Shown piece after piece: positions 1-9,587 of a DNA stretch of 64,000 nt. Positions within the stretch are counted from its first letter, which is position 1; each line of letters starts with the position of its first letter. The notes beneath the pieces were generated by a model. The model saw only the letters and a list, made by a program, of their open reading frames with translations, ran no database searches and was not told the DNA's origin. Location: contig JAGVLS010000012.1 in the NCBI GenBank assembly GCA_020054205.1, forward strand, positions 42,511 to 106,510, read 5' to 3'. Source of the DNA: Candidatus Obscuribacterales bacterium. GTDB lineage: Bacteria; Cyanobacteriota; Vampirovibrionia; Obscuribacterales; Obscuribacteraceae. The position numbers and the translations under genes were made by a program.

Positions 1-28
1 TGAAGATAAGCAAAAAGCACTGGAGACT

Positions 29-1132
29 GTGCTTGAATGCGGGTTGGCTGCAAGCAAAAATCCATTACCCCGCAATCCCAACAAAAAGCGAGTAGCAGTT
101 TGTATGAGTGGTGGTGTTGATAGCAGCACTACTGCATTGCTTATGCAAGAAGCTGGTTATGATGTAGTTGGTGTTACTGGCTGGTTAATTAAGTCAGGTA
201 GTCGTTGTTGTGATACAGGCATGATTGATGCTGCTCGTGTGTGTGAACAATTGGAAATTCCACATTATGCTGTTGATTTAAGAGAATTGTTTAAGTATGA
301 AATCATGGATAATTTCCATACGTCTTATGCGCAAGCTCGTACTCCACTGCCTTGCAGCATGTGCAATACAGTCATTAAGTGGGGAGCGCTTTTAAATTAC
401 AGTAAAAAACATTTGCTGGCGGATTTTATAGCTACTGGGCATTACGCCAGAGTCTTACGTACCGAAGAAGGTGTGAGATTAGCTCGTTCAAAAGATACAA
501 AAAAAGATCAATCATATGTTTTATGGGGTTTAACTTTAGAACAAGTCGAACAAACTCTTTTGCCTTTAGGTGAATATGTGAAAGATGAGATCAGGCAAAT
601 TGCTAGTGCTAGCGAATTAGCAACAGCAACTCGCCCTGATAGTCAAGACTTATGTTTTATTCCAAAAGGACAAACAACACAAGAATATTTAGCTAAGTTT
701 ATTGATGAAAAACCGGGTGCCATTATTCATACAGTGACTGGACAAATTCTTGGCACTCATAAAGGTACGCATAATTTTACAATTGGACAACGTAAAGGAA
801 TTGGTATTGCATACGAAGAACCTCTGTATGTAACATCCATTGATCCAGAAATGAGATCAGTTTATGTTGGTCCAAAAGAATCTTTATTACGTAAAAATCT
901 TACTGCTTCACAAGCTAATTGGATAATGAAAGACGTTCCCAATAAGCCTTTTGAAGCATTTGCTAAAATACGTTACAACTCAAAGGTTGAAAAGGCATTG
1001 ATTGAACCTCTCCCAGATAATAAAGTTAAAGTTTCATTTTTTGAACCACAACCGGCCATTACTTCCGGCCAAGTTTTGGGCATATATGATGAAACTGACA
1101 CTTATATACTGGGTGGGGGCTGGATAGATTGA
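29..1132 (+). CDS. mnmA: tRNA-specific 2-thiouridylase MnmA
   Basis: Cytoplasmic enzyme that thiolates U34 of the Lys, Glu and Gln tRNAs, taking sulphur from a persulphide carrier. The PP-loop SGGVDSS lies near residue 30. The paired catalytic cysteines are in PCSMCNT (about residue 112) and DSQDLCFIP (about 210), and the C-terminal beta-barrel is intact, so length and motifs match the family. The start is uncertain. GTG at 29 has no good ribosome-binding site, and the frame stays open back to base 2, so the real start may lie left of the window or the protein may carry an N-terminal extension. The amidase gene follows with no gap. Function is secure; the 5' end is not. Confidence 0.93.
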   Translation: MLECGLAASKNPLPRNPNKKRVAVCMSGGVDSSTTALLMQEAGYDVVGVTGWLIKSGSRCCDTGMIDAARVCEQLEIPHYAVDLRELFKYEIMDNFHTSYAQARTPLPCSMCNTVIKWGALLNYSKKHLLADFIATGHYARVLRTEEGVRLARSKDTKKDQSYVLWGLTLEQVEQTLLPLGEYVKDEIRQIASASELATATRPDSQDLCFIPKGQTTQEYLAKFIDEKPGAIIHTVTGQILGTHKGTHNFTIGQRKGIGIAYEEPLYVTSIDPEMRSVYVGPKESLLRKNLTASQANWIMKDVPNKPFEAFAKIRYNSKVEKALIEPLPDNKVKVSFFEPQPAITSGQVLGIYDETDTYILGGGWID

Positions 1133-2251
1133 TTGACTAGACTTTTCTTTTATTTTTTAGCTTGTCAAATATGTTTGCTTCTTATTTTGGAGCAAATGAT
1201 ATTACCTATGCCTGAAAATATGGCAATAGCTAGCGTGTCTAGCCAGAAAGTAAGTAAAAATAAAAGAAAAAAATCTAGCGTAAGTGTTAGTAAAACTAGT
1301 CATTCTCGAGCGACTGTTAGACGTGGCAAACGGACAAGACGTCGCCGGGTTGCACCGAAACCACGTTATGCTTATCCATTGGATTTTTTCATGTGGAGGG
1401 AACCAGATTTTGATCAAAGCCCATTAAATGAAGAGGCAGCCTACAAAATGAGATCAGCTTTTGGCTGCGGGACTGCTTCTATGTTTATGCCAATAGACTT
1501 AGTAAGAGCAGGCACATTTGTTTATTATCCGTTAAAAGGTGGAATTTTTAAACGTAGAGAACAAGTTAAATATATAGTTGTGCATTCTACCGAAACAGGC
1601 ATTCCGTTAAATGCTAAAAGAGTAATTGATAGTTGGAGCTCAGGTGGTAGGCGTCATCCCGGAGCTCAATTTGTGGTCGATCGTGATGGAATTGTTTATA
1701 TGGCAGTTAGCCCAGAATATGCTACTGTGCACGTCAATATATTTAAAACATTGCCAGGTATCAACAATGATAATACTGTTGGTATTGAAATGGTGCATGC
1801 AGGTAGCCAGGTATATACTAATGAACAAAGAGCTTCGGTTGTAAGATTAGTTTCTTACTTGCAAGATCGTTTTCATGTTGGTGATGAAAACATAATTACA
1901 CATAAATATGCACAACAAGGTGATCATACCGATCCAGTCAATTTTGATTGGACTGGTTTTCTTGCTATAAAAAATGATTTCCATAAAAAAGCAAAAGAAA
2001 CCATGCAAGCAGCTGTTGCTAGCACTCACCAGGAGGAAGCTACAATGACAGTTGATAATGCATCGCAAATTCCGGCCTCATCGGTTTATTTGGATATTCA
2101 TCGCGATTTAGGTAAAAGCCAAGATATTGGACTGAGAAAAGAAATAGAAGTGGAACCAGACGTTATTCAACAATTTACTAAGGGCGAAGTACAAGATAAA
2201 AAGCTCGTGCCAGCTTCAACAATTGTCCCTATAATGACGCCATCTAAATAG
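1133..2251 (+). CDS. N-acetylmuramoyl-L-alanine amidase (amidase_2 family)
   Basis: Predicted zinc amidase that cuts the bond between MurNAc and the stem peptide in peptidoglycan turnover. It starts with TTG immediately after the mnmA stop. Residues 3-25 form a hydrophobic export or anchor segment, and residues 38-75 are a very basic Lys/Arg/Ser linker. The amidase_2 domain spans about 143-275. Candidate zinc ligands are His151 in VVHST and His265 in GDHTDP; GIEM and THKY are also family-typical. About 90 C-terminal residues match nothing I recognise. The basic linker might hold the enzyme near anionic wall polymers (inference). The 3' end overlaps thpR on the other strand by 8 bases. Confidence 0.85.
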   Translation: MTRLFFYFLACQICLLLILEQMILPMPENMAIASVSSQKVSKNKRKKSSVSVSKTSHSRATVRRGKRTRRRRVAPKPRYAYPLDFFMWREPDFDQSPLNEEAAYKMRSAFGCGTASMFMPIDLVRAGTFVYYPLKGGIFKRREQVKYIVVHSTETGIPLNAKRVIDSWSSGGRRHPGAQFVVDRDGIVYMAVSPEYATVHVNIFKTLPGINNDNTVGIEMVHAGSQVYTNEQRASVVRLVSYLQDRFHVGDENIITHKYAQQGDHTDPVNFDWTGFLAIKNDFHKKAKETMQAAVASTHQEEATMTVDNASQIPASSVYLDIHRDLGKSQDIGLRKEIEVEPDVIQQFTKGEVQDKKLVPASTIVPIMTPSK

Positions 2252-2822
2252 TAAGCTCAAATTGTGCTTGAACAATATAATCTGTATTGTTTTTGCTTAT
2301 ATTACTTTCACTAGCATTGCTTTTAATAAGACAAATATTGTCTATGGTATGTGATATGGGTAAAAATGTTTCAAGAGGAAAAAAGGAAGGTAGAGTAAGT
2401 GGCATTTTTGCTTTCTCTGGTATTCGCAATATAGTAATATGCGGATGAAATTTTTGATTTTCTTTAAATTCGCTTTCTATTGCTTCACGTATATTTAGTG
2501 CTGATGTGGAAATATCACTTGGTGTTAATACTAAATGGCGAGCATTAGTATTGTTTGGCCAAAATTCTATATTGGAATAAGTGAATTGACATATTTTATT
2601 TTGATTGACAATATTTTTTAGTTTATTCACTATCTCAGGTACTAATTCGTCTTCTATTTCACCTAAAAAAAGCCAGGTCAAATGTAATTTTTTTGGCTTT
2701 ACCATTTTGACTTTTACTTGCCAAAAATCTTCTAATTGGTTTTTGTGATTATTTAAAGAAGCTAATTTTTGCTGGTCTGAATGAGAAATGAATGTGCCAA
2801 TGAATAACCTTTGTTTACTCAA
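2244..2822 (-). CDS. thpR: RNA 2',3'-cyclic phosphodiesterase (LigT/ThpR, 2H family)
   Basis: 2H-superfamily phosphoesterase that opens 2',3'-cyclic phosphates at RNA ends. Both HxTx signatures are visible: HLTW (about residue 48) and HITI (about 147). The length of 192 residues fits the family, and the N-terminal RLFIGTFIS matches the usual first strand. The start overlaps the end of the upstream beta-oxidation gene by 4 bases, so the two are probably translationally coupled, although no biochemical link between them is known. Whether the natural substrate is a tRNA intermediate cannot be told from sequence. Confidence 0.85.
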   Translation of the reverse strand: MSKQRLFIGTFISHSDQQKLASLNNHKNQLEDFWQVKVKMVKPKKLHLTWLFLGEIEDELVPEIVNKLKNIVNQNKICQFTYSNIEFWPNNTNARHLVLTPSDISTSALNIREAIESEFKENQKFHPHITILRIPEKAKMPLTLPSFFPLETFLPISHTIDNICLIKSNASESNISKNNTDYIVQAQFELTI

Positions 2823-4978
2823 TTGCTTTGTCCTAATGCATAAAAACTACGATTTTCATCTTCATACTTTTGTAATAAGGGGCAAATAGCTTTATTGTTT
2901 TTTAGTTGTGAACTTATAGAACGCAACTTATTGTTTATTTCTTTTATGCCAATGCTATCAGCATATTTTAAAAGTCCGCCTCTAAAAGGTGGAAAACCAA
3001 TTCCTAATACAAGAGCCATATCAATTTCGCGTGCTTTTGAAACAATTTTTTCTGACAAGCAATAAGCAGCTTCATCAATCATTGGCAATATAAGTCGTAA
3101 AGATAATTCGTCTAATACTTCCTTGCCAGCTTTTTCGCTTGAAACTTTCAATTTCAAATTATCAATTAATAATGGATTTAAATTACCACGTTTGCCATGA
3201 CTGTCCCAAAGATAAATACCGTTGCCGGACTTTTTACCGGTGATACCAAGATCTTCAACTTGGTTTAAGAGCGGTGATAATTCCATTCTATTGTCTAATT
3301 TAGTATTTAAACTACGTGCTACTTTTAAGGCAATATCCAAACCTACTTCATCAAGCAATTCTAGTGGTCCCATAGGCATACCAAATTCTAGCGCTGCTTG
3401 TTCAATCCAATTTAAAGGAATTTCTTCTTGAGCAAGTGACGCTGTTTCTAAAAGATAACGAGTTAATATGCGATTGATTAAATAACCCGGACTATCTTTC
3501 ACTAATACTGCTGTTTTATCAAGGCTAGATACAAGGCAGGCTGCTTTAGCGAGAGCTGGTTTAACAGTTTTTTCATGGGAGACAATTTCAACCAAAGGCA
3601 TTTTGTCTACTGGATGGAAAAAATGCAAGCCAAGAAAATATTCTTTGTTTTTTACAGCATTCGATAAATCTTTTAGAGGCAAACTTGATGTATTGGTGGC
3701 AATTAAACAATTTTCTGGGACAAGTTCACTAATTTCTTTAAGAATTTTTGTTTTTACATCAAAATCTTCCACCACAGACTCAATTACCAAATCAGCATTT
3801 GCCAATTGTTCGTTATTAATTACGCTTGCCACATTATCAATAGCAATTTCATTGGTCATGCCATTATCGGTTGTGTTTAATATTCTCACGCCAATACGTT
3901 GAATGCTTAATTTTACTTGTTCAATTGCCTTTAGGTTATCATCGCGTGTTTTGAGAAAGACTTTGAAATTGTTTAAAGCTAATAGACTAGCAATGCCAAT
4001 GCCCATGGTGCCCGCACCAATAACGACAATATTTTTTATTTTGTTATCAGTAAATTTGGCTGCTAAACTGGCAAGTGATTGTCTAGCAAAATCAGTAGAA
4101 AAAAATAATGACATTAAATTATTGGCTGTGTCTGAAATGGCAAGTTTGGCAAATGCTTGTGCTTCAACATCAAGCCCTTCTTTCATACCATATTTGAGTC
4201 CATGTTTAATAACTTCAATTACTTGTGTTTGTGCCGGATAATTTCCGCGCGTTTTTATGCGTATGGATCTCTCAGTCAATGCTAATAATTTGTTAGTTTG
4301 ATCTTCTGTTAGCTCAGCATTATTTTCAACACTCTTTGTTGTTTTGCCTACTTGCAAAAGCGCTAATTTTTCTGCACCGGCAAGTAAATTGTCCGAATCA
4401 ATTAATTCATCTACTAATTTTATTTCCAAGGCTTTATGAGCCGATATTGGATCTGCTGAAAGTATCATGGCTAAAGCTTCTTTTAAGCCAATGAGTCTAG
4501 GCAATCTTTGAGTACCGCCCAGTCCAGGTAAAATTCCTAGACGAGTTTCTGGCAATCCTAAAATAGTACATTTGTCTTTTGTAGCAATGCGTTTATGACA
4601 GGCAAGAGTTATTTCTAATCCGCCACCTAAACATGTTCCGTGTATGGCAGCAATAATTGGTTTTGGGAAATCAGCTATTTTATTGAGCACTCTTTGCCCA
4701 TTGGCTGATAGTCTATATAATTCTTCTTCGCTTTTTGCTTTGCGTATTTCCCCTAAATCAGCGCCTATAATAAAGCTATCTTTCTTGCCTGATAAGCAAA
4801 CAATGGCTTTTGTCTCAGCATCTTTTGCTAAGGTATCAATAATTTGTTCTAGTTCTAGCGTAACAGCATTAGTTAGGCTATTAAACTTTGATTGACAATC
4901 AAGAATTAAATAAGTAACGCCTGATGAATTTTTATTGACGATAATTTGGCGGGCTGCCGTAGCTGTTGATGTATCCAT
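2819..4978 (-). CDS. Enoyl-CoA hydratase / 3-hydroxyacyl-CoA dehydrogenase (FadB/FadJ type)
   Basis: Multifunctional alpha subunit of fatty-acid beta-oxidation. Residues 1-190 form the crotonase domain, with the oxyanion-hole region GTCLGGGLE and the acid/base region LPETRLGILPGLGGTQR. From about 315 the NAD-binding domain begins with VIGAGTMGIGIAS. The dehydrogenase His lies in GLHFFHPVDKMPLVEIV, and two C-terminal dehydrogenase domains follow. At 719 residues it is a normal length. No thiolase or acyl-CoA dehydrogenase is nearby, so the partner subunit must be elsewhere. The sequence does not let me choose between FadB and FadJ. It is the middle gene of a compact minus-strand run with thpR and a small membrane protein. 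Confidence 0.92.
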   Translation of the reverse strand: MDTSTATAARQIIVNKNSSGVTYLILDCQSKFNSLTNAVTLELEQIIDTLAKDAETKAIVCLSGKKDSFIIGADLGEIRKAKSEEELYRLSANGQRVLNKIADFPKPIIAAIHGTCLGGGLEITLACHKRIATKDKCTILGLPETRLGILPGLGGTQRLPRLIGLKEALAMILSADPISAHKALEIKLVDELIDSDNLLAGAEKLALLQVGKTTKSVENNAELTEDQTNKLLALTERSIRIKTRGNYPAQTQVIEVIKHGLKYGMKEGLDVEAQAFAKLAISDTANNLMSLFFSTDFARQSLASLAAKFTDNKIKNIVVIGAGTMGIGIASLLALNNFKVFLKTRDDNLKAIEQVKLSIQRIGVRILNTTDNGMTNEIAIDNVASVINNEQLANADLVIESVVEDFDVKTKILKEISELVPENCLIATNTSSLPLKDLSNAVKNKEYFLGLHFFHPVDKMPLVEIVSHEKTVKPALAKAACLVSSLDKTAVLVKDSPGYLINRILTRYLLETASLAQEEIPLNWIEQAALEFGMPMGPLELLDEVGLDIALKVARSLNTKLDNRMELSPLLNQVEDLGITGKKSGNGIYLWDSHGKRGNLNPLLIDNLKLKVSSEKAGKEVLDELSLRLILPMIDEAAYCLSEKIVSKAREIDMALVLGIGFPPFRGGLLKYADSIGIKEINNKLRSISSQLKNNKAICPLLQKYEDENRSFYALGQSN

Positions 4979-4984
4979 ATTTAT

Positions 4985-5536
4985 TTATAGCGAAGACTTA
5001 TCACTAATTTCACCCTTTACGCGCTTACGCATTTGAAATCCTTTGGCTAAGAAGGCAATACCTGCAATCAAAGGTAAAAACATAAATAAAAATCCTAATA
5101 AAGATACACTTTGGAATGTCATTATTAGCTGGCAGAAAATAGTGTAAATAACTAAAGCAATGCCAGCAATACTTATTATCCAGGCTAGCCGAGAACGATA
5201 ATTATATATGAGCATACCTATACCAACTAATAAAGGTAAAAGAATAAAACCCATGCCATGGACGCCAAATCCAAGCCATGTAAGCATAGATGTGCCAATA
5301 CGAACATGGCTAAATACCATTAAGATGCCAACAAGGATTAACCCAGCACCAGCAAGCATATTTAAGTCTGATGACAAAAACTTGTCAATATCAGCTAAGG
5401 CATTTTCATCATTGCTGGCGTGAAGTACATTTGATGATTTTTGTGGTGCTGTTAATTCTTGAGTGGATTCTTCTTCTTTGGGAGAAGCTTCTAGCGCTTT
5501 AAGTTTATTTTGGATTTCATCATCTTTACTGCTCAT
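4985..5536 (-). CDS. Small multi-pass membrane protein, function unknown
   Basis: I do not recognise a family. The first 55 residues are hydrophilic, rich in Glu, Lys and Ser, and probably cytoplasmic. Four hydrophobic segments follow at about 60-80, 85-108, 115-135 and 140-165, then a basic tail containing MRKRVKGE. The gene lies 6 bases upstream of the beta-oxidation gene and 25 bases after nadE in the transcribed direction, so all three may share a transcript. No catalytic motif is visible, and its role is open. Confidence 0.7.
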   Translation of the reverse strand: MSSKDDEIQNKLKALEASPKEEESTQELTAPQKSSNVLHASNDENALADIDKFLSSDLNMLAGAGLILVGILMVFSHVRIGTSMLTWLGFGVHGMGFILLPLLVGIGMLIYNYRSRLAWIISIAGIALVIYTIFCQLIMTFQSVSLLGFLFMFLPLIAGIAFLAKGFQMRKRVKGEISDKSSL

Positions 5537-5561
5537 AACATCCTCAATGAGTTTTTCGTCA

Positions 5562-7229
5562 CTAGCATAACAAGTTGCGGCTATTAAGTCTTTCCTTGAA
5601 ACCTTTTACTATTGGCATACGCCAACCAGAACCAAATGATCTAGACATAACCTTTAAACCTGGTGCTGATTGATAACGTTTGTATTCATTATTATCTATA
5701 CGGTTGATGATGTCGATAACAACTTTTGCATCATAACCCAAGCTTACTATTTCAGAGGCTGATTTATGCTCTTCAACATAAAAATAAATTATCGGATCCA
5801 ATATAGAATAATCAGGTAATGCATCGGAATCTTTTTGGTTTGGTCTAAGTTCGGCCGATGGTGGTTTTTCAATAATAGATTTTGAAATAATAAATTTATC
5901 TGCTTTTCTGTTTATGTAATGAGCAAGTTCATAAACAGATAATTTTGGTACATCAGATATAACTGCTAGCCCACCACACATATCACCATATAAAGTGCAA
6001 TAACCAACCGCCAGTTCTGATTTGTTGCCAGTTGTGAGTAAGAGATAGCCAAATTTATTAGATAATGCCATAAGAATTAAACCGCGTAATCTTGCTTGTA
6101 TGTTTTCTTCAGTTACATCTTTAGGCTTGTGAGCAAATACTTCTTGCAATGTATTGTCCATGCATTGCATCGCATCACCAATACTTATTATTTGGTACTT
6201 TATACCTAATATATCTGCTAAATCTTTTGCATCAATAAGACTATGTTTAGAAGAATAAGGTGATGGCATAGCTATGCCAATGACATTTTCAGCTCCCATA
6301 GCTTCAACAGCAACAGCGGCTACTACTGCCGAGTCAATGCCACCGGATAAACCTATAACAGCTTTAGAAAATCCACATTTTGTCATATAGTCGCGAGTGC
6401 CAAGCATGAGTGCTTGATGAATATTGGCAATATCTTCTTCAAGAGATTCTTTCAATTCAGATTTATTGGTATCTGTATCGACAATAATTAAGTCTTCCGT
6501 AAATGCTTGGGCTAAGCCAATTATATTGCCGCTTTTATCTAAAGCTAATGATCGCCCATCAAATATCAATTCATCATTTCCGCCAACTTGATTAACGTAG
6601 ACAACTGGTAAATTGTATTTTTTAGCTTGATCGACTAATAAATCTTGACGAATTTTTTCTTTGCCAACGCTATAAGGAGAAGAAGAAATATTTATTAAAA
6701 ACTGTGGTCCTAATTTGAGTAAATTATTTATTGGATCTTTGTTGTAACGCTGGTGTCCGAAAGCAGCTGAATTTGTCCAAATATCCTCACAAATTGATAC
6801 AGCAAATTTAGAATTTGCCAATTGAGCCAAATCATATTTATTAGCTGGTTCAAAATAACGATCTTCGTCAAATACATCATATGTAGGAAGCAATGTTTTA
6901 TGATGTATTGATTGAATTTTTTGATTAACGATAAAAGCAGCTGAATTATGTAAAGGACGTCCGCTGCCTTTATTTTTATCGACAAAACCTACCAAAATAG
7001 CAATATCTTTGGCTAATTTAGCAATATCAGCTAATGCCTCTAAATTAGTCTCAATAAAACTAGCTTTTAATAACAAGTCTTGAGGAGGATAGCCACAGGT
7101 TGCTAATTCTGGAAAAATTACTAAATCAGCACCCCTTTGTTTGGCCTTGTCAGTATAACTAGCAATTTTATTTAAGTTATAAGAGAAGTTGCCAATGATT
7201 GGGTTTATTTGAGCCAGCGCGATTTTCAT
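5562..7229 (-). CDS. nadE: Glutamine-dependent NAD+ synthetase
   Basis: Amidates nicotinic acid adenine dinucleotide to NAD+, the last step of NAD synthesis. The N-terminal nitrilase-type glutaminase carries the Glu of IFPELATCGYP (residue 41), the Lys of HHKTLLPTYDVFDE and the Cys of SICEDIW, which together make the catalytic triad. The C-terminal synthetase has the PP-loop GLSGGIDSA and the TGNKSELAVGY segment. I chose the ATG at 7229, because the family begins with MKIALAQINP; an upstream in-frame start at 7259 would add ten atypical residues. The resulting 555 residues match the two-domain enzyme. Confidence 0.93.
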   Translation of the reverse strand: MKIALAQINPIIGNFSYNLNKIASYTDKAKQRGADLVIFPELATCGYPPQDLLLKASFIETNLEALADIAKLAKDIAILVGFVDKNKGSGRPLHNSAAFIVNQKIQSIHHKTLLPTYDVFDEDRYFEPANKYDLAQLANSKFAVSICEDIWTNSAAFGHQRYNKDPINNLLKLGPQFLINISSSPYSVGKEKIRQDLLVDQAKKYNLPVVYVNQVGGNDELIFDGRSLALDKSGNIIGLAQAFTEDLIIVDTDTNKSELKESLEEDIANIHQALMLGTRDYMTKCGFSKAVIGLSGGIDSAVVAAVAVEAMGAENVIGIAMPSPYSSKHSLIDAKDLADILGIKYQIISIGDAMQCMDNTLQEVFAHKPKDVTEENIQARLRGLILMALSNKFGYLLLTTGNKSELAVGYCTLYGDMCGGLAVISDVPKLSVYELAHYINRKADKFIISKSIIEKPPSAELRPNQKDSDALPDYSILDPIIYFYVEEHKSASEIVSLGYDAKVVIDIINRIDNNEYKRYQSAPGLKVMSRSFGSGWRMPIVKGFKERLNSRNLLC

Positions 7230-7396
7230 ATTTTCGATTAAATAGGATAAAAACCTCAATTGTAGCCTTTTTAGCTCTAGTCATTTATTGATTTACAGAT
7301 ATAATCAATATAATCATGGATGATTAATAATCCAGGCATTTATTGTTTGAGAAATTTAGTTATCTGGGCATATATTCTAGGAAGGATCCATGTTAC

Positions 7397-8719
7397 ATGA
7401 CTATATTGCCCCGTATTATCTTACTTACTAGTTTGATACTTGTTCTTAGCCTTTTGACAGGTAAGTCTTTTGCTCGAGAACATAAGCCTTTGGGATTAGC
7501 TCATGGAGCTGGCGTTTGGGTAAATATATGGAATTATCCAAAAGATGATCTAGATAGTTATTTTAATAACTTAAAAAAACATGGCATTGCTAATTATTTC
7601 ATTCAAACTTCTCGTTCAAATACTGCAAGCATTAAACATCCAGAAGAGCTTGGCTTAATAATTGAAGCCTGTCATAGGCAAAATATTCGTATTATTGGCT
7701 GGTCTTTTGGCGAGCTTATTGACCCAATCTTAGATGCTGAAAAGATGATTGATGCGGCTAATTTTAAAAGTCAAAACATGGAACAATTAGATGGCATAGC
7801 ATCTAATTTAGAAAAGAATTTAGAGCCTTGGCGTATAGAAAAATACAGTAAACATTTAAGAAGTAAAGTTGGCAAAACATATCCAATACTAGCTGTAGTA
7901 TATAGCCCTTTAAATAAAGCATCAGAAGTTAAACGTATTCCTTGGCCACAAATTGCCAGAGATTTTGATGTTATTGCACCGATGTGTTATTGGTCTGGTA
8001 AAACTCAAAAACAAAGTGCTTATCAATACACAAAAGCAAGTATTGATGAGGTACGCAGATTGTCTCAGCGCTCTGATATAGAGTTACATATTATAGGTGA
8101 TGGCATGGGAACTGAATCAGCTCAAGTGCTGGAATTTATGCGTGCCTGCAAAGAAAAGGGAGTGCCTAGCGCTAGCTTATATCCCAATTTTAAGGTAACC
8201 CCAGATCAATTGCTTACTCTTAAACATTATGATGAATATTTTGAGCCTAATTCAAGGTTTGCATTCTCGGCATATCGTGAAATGCTTAATTCAGCTTGTT
8301 TAGAAAGCCCTTTATCGCTTGATCCTTGTGAATTAATTTCACGAGGTAATTTCTACAAATTATTAGTTAAGCGTTTAAATATTGGGGCTAAAGCCCAAAA
8401 CAATAACCAAAATAATAATATTGATGATATTAATGCATATCATATGCTTATGACTAATGGATTGCTTGTTTATAAACCTAAAGAAGCATCAGCAAATGAA
8501 TTTTTAAATGCGCCAATTTCATCTGATGAAGCTTTTCATTTATTAGCAAGAAGTGTTGATAAAAATGCTCAAAAATCTCTCAAAAGCAAACGGTTTGATA
8601 CGTGGTTTACTCAGCCAGTACAAGCAGCTGTAATTTCTAAGACCAATAAATTTAATCAAAATTTGACTTATTTAGATGCGGCTAAAATAGTTTTCCAAGC
8701 TAGCCTATCTTTTAATTAG
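7397..8719 (+). CDS. Secreted protein with a glycosidase-like TIM-barrel fold, function unknown
   Basis: The start at 7397 is preferred over an upstream TTG at 7343 because AGGAAGGA precedes it and a clear signal peptide follows (MTILPRIILLTSLILVLSLL, then cleavage near GKSFA). The mature protein resembles uncharacterised glycosidase-like barrels: GVWVNIWNYP, a loop describing a residue facing the solvent-exposed barrel face (YFIQTSR), IIGWSFGELID, and DVIAPMCYWSG near the expected catalytic strand. The last 120 residues are a separate, Asn-rich region. No substrate can be assigned. It probably acts outside the cytoplasm on a glycan (inference). Confidence 0.7.
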   Translation: MTILPRIILLTSLILVLSLLTGKSFAREHKPLGLAHGAGVWVNIWNYPKDDLDSYFNNLKKHGIANYFIQTSRSNTASIKHPEELGLIIEACHRQNIRIIGWSFGELIDPILDAEKMIDAANFKSQNMEQLDGIASNLEKNLEPWRIEKYSKHLRSKVGKTYPILAVVYSPLNKASEVKRIPWPQIARDFDVIAPMCYWSGKTQKQSAYQYTKASIDEVRRLSQRSDIELHIIGDGMGTESAQVLEFMRACKEKGVPSASLYPNFKVTPDQLLTLKHYDEYFEPNSRFAFSAYREMLNSACLESPLSLDPCELISRGNFYKLLVKRLNIGAKAQNNNQNNNIDDINAYHMLMTNGLLVYKPKEASANEFLNAPISSDEAFHLLARSVDKNAQKSLKSKRFDTWFTQPVQAAVISKTNKFNQNLTYLDAAKIVFQASLSFN

Positions 8720-8804
8720 TTTAGATTTGTTTGTAATTTAGCTGGGTAACTATTGTATAGAGATGTTATGCTTATAAACAAAAATAAATCAATGCAATCT
8801 TATT

Positions 8805-8824
8805 ATGTTACCTGCTGGCAACAT
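8805..8824 (+). terminator. Possible weak terminator hairpin
   Basis: ATGTT and AACAT enclose a short CC/GG extension with one mismatch and a four-base loop, followed by a T-rich run. It lies 85 bases after the barrel protein and 58 before hpf, a plausible place for a terminator. The stem is short and the call is tentative. Confidence 0.3.
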
Positions 8825-8882
8825 CATTTTATTTTATGAATAATAATTTTCTTGATAGGCACAATTAGAAGGGAGGTCGCCC

Positions 8883-9470
8883 ATGCATGTTAAGGTGACT
8901 GGACGTAATATTGACTTAACCCCAGCTCTTAAAGACTATCTGCTTGAAAAACTGAAAAGAGCTCAAAAACATTTTGATTATCCGTGCGAAGTAAATGCAT
9001 TGCTTAGTGTGGCAAAAAATCCATCTATAGCTAATAATCAAACGGCAGAAGTGACCCTTAAAATCAATGGTTCTGTTATTCGTGGTGAAGAATCCACTGA
9101 AAATATGTATGCATCAATTGATTTGGTTGCTGACAAGATTGAGCGGCAATTGAGGAAATATAAAACACGATATTGGCAAAAAGGACATAAAAGCAATAGT
9201 CATCGTGCAACATCGGAAATAGCTGATGTTGGAGCTCAAGAAGATAGTGATAGTGAGGTTATTAAAGCCTTAAAACAGGAAGAAATGCACCCTAAAATTG
9301 TTAGATCTAAAAGGTTTACTTTAAAACCTATGACGCCGGAAGAGGCAGCTGCCCATATGGATTTGTTAGGGCATGATTTCTTTATGTTTATCAATGCGCA
9401 GTCTGGACAAGTAAATACTGTGTACCATCGTCGGGATAGCAATTATGGTTTGATTGAGCCAGAAGTCTAA
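8883..9470 (+). CDS. hpf: Ribosome hibernation promoting factor, long form
   Basis: Binds 30S subunits and drives formation of inactive 100S ribosome dimers in stationary phase. The N-terminal S30AE domain (residues 1-105) begins MHVKVTGRNIDLTPAL. The C-terminal dimerisation domain (about 135-195) has the hallmark KRFTLKPMTPEEAAAHMDLLGHDFFMF reading, split here for brevity into KRFTLKPM and MDLLGHDFF. The two-domain length of 195 residues marks the long form. A strong Shine-Dalgarno GAAGGGAGG precedes the ATG. The gene stands alone, with 160 bases upstream that hold no gene. Confidence 0.95.
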   Translation: MHVKVTGRNIDLTPALKDYLLEKLKRAQKHFDYPCEVNALLSVAKNPSIANNQTAEVTLKINGSVIRGEESTENMYASIDLVADKIERQLRKYKTRYWQKGHKSNSHRATSEIADVGAQEDSDSEVIKALKQEEMHPKIVRSKRFTLKPMTPEEAAAHMDLLGHDFFMFINAQSGQVNTVYHRRDSNYGLIEPEV

Positions 9471-9587
9471 ATCCCGTAAAATACAATAATATGGAACAAT
9501 AACTTTTAATTGGCATCATAAAATAATAGATGAAAAGAGAAAGCATTGTTTACATGGGTCAATGTATCATTGATTTAAGTACACACG

